Made by a program: the position numbers and the translations under genes. Of a stretch of 8,352 bases of DNA, positions 1 through 5,330 are shown piece by piece. Each line of letters begins with the position of its first letter. The first letter of the stretch is position 1. The notes below the pieces were generated by a model. It was given only the letters and a program-made list of their open reading frames with translations. It did not search any database and had not been told where the DNA came from. The stretch spans positions 1 through 8,352 of the forward strand of contig CAZKEV010000068.1 in NCBI GenBank assembly GCA_964551875.1, written 5' to 3'. This DNA comes from JACTUA01 sp964551875. Its GTDB lineage: Archaea > Halobacteriota > Methanomicrobia > Methanomicrobiales > JACTUA01.

Positions 1-1
1 C

Positions 2-151
2 GGAGGATCATTCAGTTACTGGAGAAAAGTTAGGGGCTGGAATGGGACCTTACCCAAAGATTATTATTCAAAATTTGAATTTGAATTCACGGGTTTCAAA
101 ACAGAACTACCATCCTATGGCCGGTTTTACGAAATGATAACAAGAATTTAA
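2..151 (+). CDS. C-terminal end of an upstream protein, possibly FGE-sulfatase-like (partial)
   Basis: An open frame enters from the left edge and runs 49 codons to a TAA at 149-151. What can be seen is a GGSF near the left edge, an aromatic and charged middle, and TGFK about 30 residues later. A GGS(W/F) followed some 25-35 residues on by a GF(R/K) is the usual end of formylglycine-generating-enzyme/SUMF1-like domains, so that family is a weak guess. The tail after TGFK, ending FYEMITRI, is longer than usual for the family and is not diagnostic. The stop lies 16 bases before the next start, with a Shine-Dalgarno sequence between them, so the two genes probably form an operon. Base composition is AT-rich like the next gene and unlike the rest of the window. 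That a gene ends here is fairly sure; the family is uncertain. Confidence 0.6.
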   Translation, partial: GGSFSYWRKVRGWNGTLPKDYYSKFEFEFTGFKTELPSYGRFYEMITRI

Positions 152-156
152 GTAAA

Positions 157-163
157 GAGGTGA
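157..163 (+). promoter_or_regulatory. Shine-Dalgarno GAGGTGA deciding a TTG start
   Basis: GAGGTGA is a full match to the archaeal anti-Shine-Dalgarno end of 16S rRNA. It sits four bases before TTG at 168, which makes that rare start codon credible. A second purine run, GGAGGA at 170-175, could instead serve a GTG at 186-188, which would remove six residues. Confidence 0.6.
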
Positions 164-167
164 CTAT

Positions 168-953
168 TTGGAGGAAATAGATAGAGTGGGGAGTAAAGTA
201 ATCCGGCTACTGCATGAATTAGGAATGATTAGAATATATCCTAAAGACAAGAAAGACGGATGGATACTACATTCGGGAATTTGGAGTCCCTTCTATATTC
301 AGATGAGACCATTGTTTAGTAAAAATAATTCGAAATTGGTGATGGACGTCATTGGAGATGCCATGAAAGTTCTAATCGAAAAAAACTATGGTGGCAAAGA
401 TAATATCACCAAATTGGTAGGCGTAGCAAGCGCAGGGATACCGATTTCGGTTATTGTATCCTATAAAACTGAAATTCCTCTTTGTTATACTCGGAGGATT
501 TGCGATAAAAAGACGTTACAGGAACTAGAAAAAGCTTGTAAAGGGCCTCGACCTGAACATCGGAATTTTAATGATTACGATTATGGAGAACATTCATGGT
601 TAGAAGGCCATCTGGAAGATGGAGATAATCTTCTTTTGATTGATGATCTAATAACGAATGGCGAATCCAAGTTAATAGCGAAGAAGCAAGTAGAATTTGA
701 AGCCATGAATCAAAATAAAAAAGTTAAATGTGATAATGTTGCCGTAATTGTCGATAGAGAACAAGGTGGGAAAGAGGAATTAAAGAAACAAGGAATAAGT
801 CTATGCTCCCTAGTACCTTTTAAATCTAAAGGTATTTTGTGGTTAAAAGATAGAATGGAGAGTTCCTCGTTTGAATTAATCAACGATTACCTTAAAGATC
901 CTAAGAAATATCAGGATCAAAGGATCCGGCAAGAAATATTAAAAGGAATTTAA
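168..953 (+). CDS. Divergent orotate-phosphoribosyltransferase-like protein
   Basis: This 261-residue protein has the type I phosphoribosyltransferase fold in the orotate phosphoribosyltransferase (PyrE) arrangement. An SGxxSPFYIQMR segment lies at residues 36-47, matching the OPRT SGxxSPxYxDxR region but with Gln in place of Asp. GVASAGIP is at 85-92, YTRR at 107-110, and the PRPP-binding loop LLLIDDLITNGES at 155-167. VIVDREQGG is at 193-201, a typical OPRT strand. It differs from housekeeping PyrE (about 180-210 residues). The catalytic loop normally reads YxRKxxKxHG and leads directly to the EG segment; here it is expanded by roughly 25 residues and lacks the KxHG pattern. There is also an extra C-terminal tail. 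The fold and PRPP binding are well supported, but the nucleobase substrate is unknown and may not be orotate. It is AT-rich, starts with TTG and follows another AT-rich gene by 16 bases, which suggests acquisition by transfer. Confidence 0.85.
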   Translation: MEEIDRVGSKVIRLLHELGMIRIYPKDKKDGWILHSGIWSPFYIQMRPLFSKNNSKLVMDVIGDAMKVLIEKNYGGKDNITKLVGVASAGIPISVIVSYKTEIPLCYTRRICDKKTLQELEKACKGPRPEHRNFNDYDYGEHSWLEGHLEDGDNLLLIDDLITNGESKLIAKKQVEFEAMNQNKKVKCDNVAVIVDREQGGKEELKKQGISLCSLVPFKSKGILWLKDRMESSSFELINDYLKDPKKYQDQRIRQEILKGI

Positions 954-960
954 CACAACA

Positions 961-985
961 TTGAATCTTTGTTTAAAAGATTTGA
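961..985. terminator. AT-rich hairpin in the convergent gap
   Basis: AATCTTT at 964-970 and AAAGATT at 976-982 form a perfect 7-bp stem around a 5-base loop. G-T wobbles and one further pair can extend it to 961-985. It lies just after the phosphoribosyltransferase stop and some 50 bases past the mdh stop on the other strand, so it could help end transcription from either side. The rest of 954-1031 shows no gene. The terminator role is inferred. Confidence 0.35.
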
Positions 986-1031
986 ACCGGTAACTTGTCG
1001 CTCCTAAAGGATCAGGCCATAATTAGTGTCT

Positions 1032-1982
1032 TTACTCCATCTCCAACCTTTCCAGCACCTCTTTCGTAATCCCACGGATCTTCTCCACCGACTGCTGGAA
1101 GGCCTGCACCTCGCTATCCTCGATCCTGATGGGGACCGGGAAGATCCCATTCCGGTTGATCCGTGCAGGTGCCCCGATGCAGATGTCCCCGATGCCGTGT
1201 AGGTCCTCCACCACGTACCGGGAGACCGTGAGGATCCGGTTCTCGTTCCCGAGGATGGTGTGGACCAGGGTCGCGATCGCCTCGCCTGGCCCGTAGGTCG
1301 TCGCTCCCATCTTCCGAATGATCTGCTCACCCGAGGTTTTGACTGTGGAGATCATCTCTTCCCGGGGAAGGCTCGAGAACGCGGGCAGGTTCTCGATCTG
1401 GATGCCCCCGATGGTGGTCGCCGACCAGAGGGGGACCATGCTGTCCCCGTGCTCACCGATGATCCGGGTGTGGACCTCGGAGACATGGACCTTGAAGAAA
1501 TCGGCGATGAGGGATTTCAGGCGCATGGAGTCCAGGTGGGTTCCCAGGCCGAAGATCCGCTCGGGCTGCATCCCCGATACCTTCAGGGCAACCGTGGTCA
1601 TCACGTCCACCGGGTTCGTGACCATGAAGATAATGGCGTCGGGGGCGATCCTGCTGATGGTCCGGGCGGTAGGGGCGATGATCCGCGCGTTCTCCATCGC
1701 GAGGTCCAGGCGGTCCTGGCCGGGCTGCCTGGGGATACCGGCCGCGCAGACCACGATGTCCGAGCCCCTGAGGTCATCGAGATCCACGGACCAGCCGATC
1801 CGGATATCGCTCCCCCTCGCAGCGAAGGAGTCCTGGAGGTCCCGTGCGAGGCCGTCCAGTCGCTCCTCTCCCCCGCCCCGGCCCATGAGGAGGATATCCC
1901 CGACGTACGGGTCATGGGAGACGGCATGGGCTGCAAAGGATCCCATCCTTCCCGAGGCCCCGAGGATCGCGACAGTAGCCAT
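1032..1982 (-). CDS. mdh: Malate dehydrogenase, archaeal MJ0490 type, probably NADP-preferring
   Basis: This cytoplasmic enzyme interconverts malate and oxaloacetate; in methanogens it belongs to the partial reductive TCA branch. The 316 residues match the LDH/MDH family over full length. The Rossmann loop GASGRMG is at 8-14. The segment IPRQPGQDR at 83-91 has Arg85 at the position that sets malate (Arg) versus lactate (Gln) specificity, and Arg91 in the mobile loop. VTNPVD is at 121-126. Asp151 and Arg154 lie in GTHLDSMR, and catalytic His178 is in GEHGDS. After the second strand the sequence is GR (34-35) rather than an acidic residue, which favours NADP. The close resemblance to MJ0490, including GEHGDSMVPL and CIGAPARI, sets the subfamily. 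The ATG at 1982 is chosen because the Rossmann strand begins right after it; the upstream 20 codons fall inside the SRP RNA. No Shine-Dalgarno is visible, and the start lies about a dozen bases after the SRP RNA 3' end. Confidence 0.95.
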   Translation of the reverse strand: MATVAILGASGRMGSFAAHAVSHDPYVGDILLMGRGGGEERLDGLARDLQDSFAARGSDIRIGWSVDLDDLRGSDIVVCAAGIPRQPGQDRLDLAMENARIIAPTARTISRIAPDAIIFMVTNPVDVMTTVALKVSGMQPERIFGLGTHLDSMRLKSLIADFFKVHVSEVHTRIIGEHGDSMVPLWSATTIGGIQIENLPAFSSLPREEMISTVKTSGEQIIRKMGATTYGPGEAIATLVHTILGNENRILTVSRYVVEDLHGIGDICIGAPARINRNGIFPVPIRIEDSEVQAFQQSVEKIRGITKEVLERLEME

Positions 1983-1994
1983 TATAGTAATCGT

Positions 1995-2311
1995 GAGATG
2001 GGGACACGTCCTCGGTGGCCACCACGTGCCCTGCTCCTGCATGCGCAGCCCTCCTCCACCCCGCTCCCCCGTGGGCGCCAGATGTCCGCGGTAAGTCTGC
2101 TCCCTTCCGGGTCTGAACCGGTCCCCGCGGCTGCAGGTCCCCGCCCCCTCCGGGGCATCGATCCCTGTCCATTGACCTCACAGGACGAGGCTTCTTTGTC
2201 AGGTTGCACAAAACGTGGGCAGGTCGCCGGAGTCTCCCTCGGACTTCGCCCCCCGCGTGCCGGCGGTTTCGGGTGACAGGTGACGTCGAACCACCCGGGC
2301 TAGTCCCCGGA
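1995..2311 (-). ncRNA. ffs: Archaeal SRP RNA (7S RNA)
   Basis: The RNA scaffold of the signal recognition particle, which targets nascent secretory and membrane proteins. On the minus strand, helix 8 is unmistakable: TCAGACC, a GGAA tetraloop (about 2105-2108), then GGGAGCAGACTTA, closed by CGGT/ACCG at about 2089-2120. This is the SRP54-binding domain. Toward the 5' end the Alu-domain segment carries CCTGTCACCCGAAACCGCC, with the conserved UGUNR turn at 2274-2278. GGGGAC at 2303-2308 pairs with GTCCCC at 2000-2005 as a terminal stem, as in archaeal SRP RNAs that close helix 1. A length of about 315 bases is normal. The 5' end is placed about 26 bases from a TATA box; both ends are uncertain by several bases. 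This RNA fills most of the otherwise gene-free stretch 1983-2325. Confidence 0.92.
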
Positions 2312-2325
2312 GATCCTTAGCCCTT

Positions 2326-3357
2326 CTATGGGATAAATACCTCTCCGCCCACCCGTCCGCGCCACTCGTCGACGATGCGCCGGTTGAGGGCCTCGTCCCC
2401 CTTCTCGAAGAGATCGATGATGGTGAGGATCCGGTCCTTCTCGGGTATGAGCGGAGGGAGGTTCCGGAAATCCCCCTGGTAGACCTCGACGAGCTGCTTC
2501 CCCTCGGTGTACGCGATCCTCCGGGGTTCCCTGACGACCGGGTGGGAGGCCATGGATGCATAGTCCTCGAGGATGTGGATCTCGCCCCCGAGCAGGGAGT
2601 CGCTGTTCACCTTGAGGTTGAAGGCGGCCCAGAATGCGGCCGCGTACCAGGCATCGTTCATGATGACATGGGGTACGCCGTAGGAGGCGGCGAGGATCCC
2701 GAGGGTCCCCACCCCGCACGAGGCATCCACGAAGACGCTCGGGAGGGCGTGCCGGAGGTGGACGCCGACGGAGATGATCTTCGGGTCATAGCCCCGGGGG
2801 AACTCGATATGGATCAGGGACTGCTGTTTGTAGACCACGACGGGGCTGTGCTGGGTATAGAAGACGTCTGCCCTGACGTCGCAGCCTGCCAGGAGCTCGT
2901 AGACCCTCGGGGGGACCGAGAGGTCGATATCAACGCCCCCCGGGACGAACTTCCCGCATTTCACCACCCCCCGGACCTCGGGGACCTCCTTGTACAACCG
3001 CCTGGCAACGGGTTCCTCCACCACCTGGGAGAGGAGGAGGAGGGAGTTCTTCGGGAGATACGGGGGCTCGGCCATGGCGAAACCGGGGTGGACAAGAGGC
3101 ATGCCGACCCCCTTCAGGGGGTCCCCCTTCGAGATGGTCCTCTCCTCTAAAAGGATGCTGTAGAGGTGGACAAAGACATCATCGATGAACCGCTTGCCAC
3201 AGGGGCACGGCGGGGCTATGGTGAGGTCTGGAGGAGGCTGTGTCTTATCCAGGGGCCTTCCCCTGCAGTCCGGGCAGGGTGCGAAGACGGTCTCCAGGCT
3301 CTCGAGGATATCATGGGCCTTGCTTACGCAGTCCTGACCACAGACCGGGCACTGCAT
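2326..3357 (-). CDS. Zinc-ribbon protein with class I SAM-methyltransferase domain
   Basis: This 343-residue protein has two parts. The N-terminus carries CPVC (3-6), Cys10, CPDC (28-31) and CPC (51-53), a likely zinc ribbon. The second half has a SAM-binding motif I, VFVDASCGVGTLG at 208-220, followed by an acidic residue after strand 2 (NDAW, 234-237) and QGDFRNL at 294-300, a typical class I methyltransferase layout. The motif IV position reads TIIDLF (312-317), with no (N/D)PP(Y/F). This argues against an amino-methylating DNA or RNA enzyme, and the substrate is unknown. The middle (about 60-200) is unassigned. The ATG at 3357 is chosen because CPVC follows directly and because starting earlier would read through the tRNA gene. 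The start lies two bases after the tRNA discriminator base and has no separate leader. I recognise the fold but not a named family. Confidence 0.8.
   Translation of the reverse strand: MQCPVCGQDCVSKAHDILESLETVFAPCPDCRGRPLDKTQPPPDLTIAPPCPCGKRFIDDVFVHLYSILLEERTISKGDPLKGVGMPLVHPGFAMAEPPYLPKNSLLLLSQVVEEPVARRLYKEVPEVRGVVKCGKFVPGGVDIDLSVPPRVYELLAGCDVRADVFYTQHSPVVVYKQQSLIHIEFPRGYDPKIISVGVHLRHALPSVFVDASCGVGTLGILAASYGVPHVIMNDAWYAAAFWAAFNLKVNSDSLLGGEIHILEDYASMASHPVVREPRRIAYTEGKQLVEVYQGDFRNLPPLIPEKDRILTIIDLFEKGDEALNRRIVDEWRGRVGGEVFIP
2332..2339 (-). promoter_or_regulatory. TATA box for the SRP RNA
   Basis: TATTTATC on the minus strand is centred about 26 bases before the inferred SRP RNA 5' end near 2310, which is the spacing of archaeal TATA boxes. 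It lies inside the last codons of the methyltransferase gene (stop at 2326), so promoter and coding sequence overlap. No other TATA-like site is evident between it and mdh, so mdh may depend on this promoter. Confidence 0.6.
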
Positions 3358-3359
3358 GA

Positions 3360-3434
3360 TGGGCCCGATGCGATTCGAACGCATGACCGCCCGGTTATGA
3401 GCCGGGCGCTCTCACCAGACTAAGCTACGGGCCC
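3360..3434 (-). tRNA. tRNA with CAT anticodon (Ile2 or elongator Met)
   Basis: The 75 bases fold as a full cloverleaf: acceptor GGGCCCG with CGGGCCC, D stem GCTT with GAGC, anticodon stem CCCGG with CCGGG around CTCATAA (anticodon CAT), a 5-base variable region, and T stem ATGCG with CGCAT around TTCGAAT. The discriminator is A. CCA is not encoded and there is no intron. It is not the initiator, because the first pair is G-C and the anticodon stem lacks the three G-C pairs. The GGGCCCGTAGCTTAG start looks more like archaeal isoleucine tRNAs than elongator methionine tRNA. I therefore lean to Ile2, whose C34 is modified to agmatidine to read AUA, but the sequence alone does not settle it. Confidence 0.93.
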
Positions 3435-3447
3435 GGAAAGAGGAGAG

Positions 3448-3520
3448 CGCCGCCAACAGGACTCGAACCTGTGACATGCTGGTTAACAGCCAGCCACTCT
3501 ACCAACTGAGTTATGGCGGC
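3448..3520 (-). tRNA. tRNA-Asn (GTT)
   Basis: The 73 bases form a complete cloverleaf: acceptor GCCGCCA with TGGCGGC, D stem ACTC with GAGT, anticodon stem GCTGG with CCAGC around CTGTTAA (anticodon GTT), T stem ACAGG with CCTGT around TTCGAGT, and discriminator G. CCA is not encoded. It lies 13 purine-rich bases before the next tRNA, so the two are probably one transcript. Confidence 0.97.
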
Positions 3521-3557
3521 ACAGGATTGATATGCTTTATTACATCCTTCCCGGGGC

Positions 3558-3565
3558 TTATTAAA
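3558..3565 (-). promoter_or_regulatory. Possible TATA box for the tRNA pair
   Basis: TTTAATAA on the minus strand sits just after the winged-helix gene's stop. A start about 26 bases on would give a 5' leader of roughly 15 bases before tRNA-Asn, a normal layout for an archaeal tRNA. A second AT-rich run at about 3528-3545 is an alternative. The methyltransferase may share this promoter. Confidence 0.4.
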
Positions 3566-3567
3566 CG

Positions 3568-3909
3568 TTATGGGGTCTTCTTCTCCTTCAGGGCCATGAG
3601 GAGGGAGACCAGCTCGTCGACATCCCTGCCGATGTTCGAGAGGAGCCTCCTCGCCTGGGTGGTGGTGACGGCGCCGGACGGGCTGGCCTGGATGTATCCC
3701 ATCTGCTCGAGGACGCGGAGGGAGTAGCGGATACGGTGATAGGGGAGATCCATGAGGAGGGAGAGCTTCACGATACCGATGGGCTCGTGCTCCATCACCG
3801 CCTTCATGACCCCGATGTGGCGGTCCAGGAGCTGGATATCCCCCTTGAGCTTCTCGAGCATCCCTGAAAGTATGGTGCATGCTCCGGATACTTCAATGCT
3901 TCTCATCAC
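3568..3909 (-). CDS. Small winged-helix DNA-binding protein
   Basis: The 113 residues appear to be an alpha-helical N-terminus followed by a winged helix. Helices run through about 32-41 (GVMKAVMEHE), 46-54 (IVKLSLLMDL), and a recognition-like helix at 57-71 (YHRIRYSLRVLEQMGYI). A short wing follows (QASPSGAVTTT, 74-84), then a C-terminal helix. HRIRYSLRVLEQMGYI is typical of the helix that ends with 'LE..G.I' in archaeal winged-helix regulators. Its target is unknown. The start is uncertain: GTG at 3909 is followed directly by ATG at 3906. A GAGGTGA at 3922-3928 lies 12 and 15 bases before them respectively, inside the upstream gene. It overlaps the end of that membrane-protein gene by about 17 bases, so the two are probably co-translated. 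Confidence 0.7.
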   Translation of the reverse strand: MMRSIEVSGACTILSGMLEKLKGDIQLLDRHIGVMKAVMEHEPIGIVKLSLLMDLPYHRIRYSLRVLEQMGYIQASPSGAVTTTQARRLLSNIGRDVDELVSLLMALKEKKTP

Positions 3910-4141
3910 CGGAGCCCGCGTTCACCTCGAGCCAGTCCCGGGTCTCCTGGTAGAAGCGCCATGTGTAGAGAAAGAGAATTACCCCGGCGGCAAGAAGGGA
4001 AATGCCGACAGCTACCCCTATAGGGGAGTAGAATCTGATGAGAACAAAGGCTCCGATCGCAACGAAGATAACAATGGCGTTGAGGAGGAGGGTAAGCTTG
4101 ATGAACCGGATCTTGAAGCTCTCCCGTGCACGCTCGTCCAT
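3893..4141 (-). CDS. Small membrane protein with two transmembrane helices
   Basis: From the ATG at 4141 the protein has 82 residues. It has a charged N-terminus (MDERARESFKIR), hydrophobic segments at about 13-35 and 41-61, and a hydrophilic, acidic end. The helices are joined by a short RFYSP turn, so both ends should face the same side, probably the cytoplasm. I do not recognise the family. ATGs at 4162 and 4225 are possible starts, but the ATG at 4141 is chosen because the TATA-like TTTTATC is about 26 bases before it, which would give a leaderless message. Starting at 4225 would add a non-hydrophobic extension that crosses the divergent promoter and the neighbouring start. Its 3' end overlaps the winged-helix gene, suggesting a two-gene unit. 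Confidence 0.65.
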   Translation of the reverse strand: MDERARESFKIRFIKLTLLLNAIVIFVAIGAFVLIRFYSPIGVAVGISLLAAGVILFLYTWRFYQETRDWLEVNAGSGDEKH

Positions 4142-4162
4142 CCCTCGTACATGGAGCCCCAT

Positions 4163-4175
4163 GATAAAAGTACTT
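4163..4175. promoter_or_regulatory. Divergent promoter core between the membrane protein and the M24 peptidase
   Basis: GATAAAAGTACTT is the only AT-rich patch between the diverging genes. On the plus strand ATAAAAG (4164-4170) predicts a start near 4193, leaving about 10 bases before the ATG at 4203. On the minus strand CTTTTATC predicts a start near 4141, exactly at the chosen ATG of the membrane gene. The AAGTACTT core at 4168-4175 is a perfect palindrome and could also be an operator. Confidence 0.5.
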
Positions 4176-4202
4176 GTGGTTCTGCCACCAAAGCTCATCT
4201 CC

Positions 4203-5330
4203 ATGGAGAGGCTGGATGACATCATCGCTTCAAGCGGGGCGAAGGCCTATGTTGCATACGCGTCCTCCGTGGACGCGGATATGCGGTACCTCACCCGGTT
4301 CAGGACCACGGACCCCGTCGTTTTCCTGCAGAAGTCCGGGGAACCCGGGACCATCATCGTCTCCCAGATGGAGTACGAGAGGGCGGCCCGGGAGTCGACG
4401 GCTGTCCCCGTGACCCGGGCACAGGCCGGTCTCACCGAGATCATGAAGGAGGAGAAGAACCGGTGGAGGGCGTATGCCCGGATGATCGCCGGTCTTGCGG
4501 GCGGGGATATCCTCGTGCCCCCTCAGTTCCCCGCGGCGCTTGCACGGGAGCTCGAGGCCTTCTCGAGGGTCATTGTGGACGAGGACACTGTGCTGAAGCT
4601 CAGGGCGGTGAAGTCCGACGAGGAGATAGCGGCTATCGCCCGGGTCCAGCAGGCCACCGAGGCGGCCATGGAGGGGGCCATCTCTTCAATCCGCTCCTCG
4701 CGGGCGAGGAAGGGCATCCTTCACCGGGGGAGGGCACCCCTCACCTCCGAGATCCTCCAGAAGGAGGTGGCAATGACCCTCCTCTCGCGGGGGTGCCGTG
4801 CCGTGGACACCATCATCTCGTGCGGCGAGGACTCGGCCATCCCCCATGTCCGGGGGTCGGGGGCGCTCCGCGAGGGGGAGTCCATCATCCTCGATATCTT
4901 CCCCCAGGACGAGGAGACAGGGTACACCGCTGACATGTCACGGACTGTAGTGAAAGGAAAGCCGTCGCTTGAACTCCTCGAGATGTTCGATGCCGTCCAG
5001 GGGGCGCAGTCCCTCGCCGCGACCCTGGTCCGCCCAGGTACCACGGGGGCCGAGGTCCACGGGAAGGTGGTGGACTACTTCAGGGAACGGGGGTTCGAGA
5101 GCAACACGAGGGGCTTCATCCACAACCTCGGGCACGGGATCGGGCTCGATGTCCACGAGCTCCCTGTCCTGGGCCCCGGGGGCGGGGAACTCGCGGCAGG
5201 GAACGTGATCACCCTCGAGCCTGGCCTCTACTACCCGGGCACCGGTGGTGTCCGGCTCGAGGACATGGGAGTTATCACCAACGAGGGGTTCCGGGACCTG
5301 ACCACAACTCCAAAGGAGTTCCGGGTATGA
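4203..5330 (+). CDS. pepQ: M24 family metallopeptidase, Xaa-Pro dipeptidase/aminopeptidase type
   Basis: This cytoplasmic enzyme is expected to cleave the bond before proline in peptides, using two metal ions. The 375 residues comprise a creatinase-like N-terminal domain (about 1-130) and a pita-bread catalytic domain. All five metal ligands are visible: Asp231 in LDIFPQ, Asp244 in TADMSRT, His311 in NLGHGIG, Glu339 in LEPG and Glu353 in RLEDMG. His215 in IPHVRG and His318 in VHELP fit the catalytic histidines. The VHELP and RLEDMG signatures point to the prolidase/aminopeptidase P side of M24 rather than methionine aminopeptidase. The ATG at 4203 fits the first helix of the domain and sits just after the inferred transcription start; an upstream in-frame extension to 4038 would run antisense through the neighbouring gene. 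Its TGA overlaps the next gene's ATG. The precise substrate (dipeptide or longer) cannot be told. Confidence 0.9.
   Translation: MERLDDIIASSGAKAYVAYASSVDADMRYLTRFRTTDPVVFLQKSGEPGTIIVSQMEYERAARESTAVPVTRAQAGLTEIMKEEKNRWRAYARMIAGLAGGDILVPPQFPAALARELEAFSRVIVDEDTVLKLRAVKSDEEIAAIARVQQATEAAMEGAISSIRSSRARKGILHRGRAPLTSEILQKEVAMTLLSRGCRAVDTIISCGEDSAIPHVRGSGALREGESIILDIFPQDEETGYTADMSRTVVKGKPSLELLEMFDAVQGAQSLAATLVRPGTTGAEVHGKVVDYFRERGFESNTRGFIHNLGHGIGLDVHELPVLGPGGGELAAGNVITLEPGLYYPGTGGVRLEDMGVITNEGFRDLTTTPKEFRV

Noticed and set aside
954..1031. Attachment site or direct repeat at the composition boundary
   Set aside because: No repeat matching the edge of the AT-rich part or the tRNA 3' ends could be found by eye. 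The other end of the island is outside the window.
1983..2042. N-terminal extension of mdh to an ATG at 2042
   Set aside because: The extra 20 codons lie in the SRP RNA 3' part, and the Rossmann strand starts directly after the ATG at 1982.
1260..2276. 338-codon plus-strand frame opposite mdh and the SRP RNA
   Set aside because: It crosses both the well-supported mdh gene and the SRP RNA on the other strand and has a composition typical of antisense frames.
2542..3150. Plus-strand frame opposite the methyltransferase
   Set aside because: Rich in Gly, Asp and Glu as expected from an antisense frame of GC-rich coding DNA; no motif seen.
3358..3384. N-terminal extension of the methyltransferase to an ATG at 3384
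   Set aside because: The nine extra codons would be read from the tRNA acceptor and T arm. The zinc-ribbon cysteines begin right after the ATG at 3357.
3425..3880. Minus-strand frame running from the winged-helix gene through tRNA-Asn
   Set aside because: It reads through a tRNA and is out of frame with the winged-helix protein.
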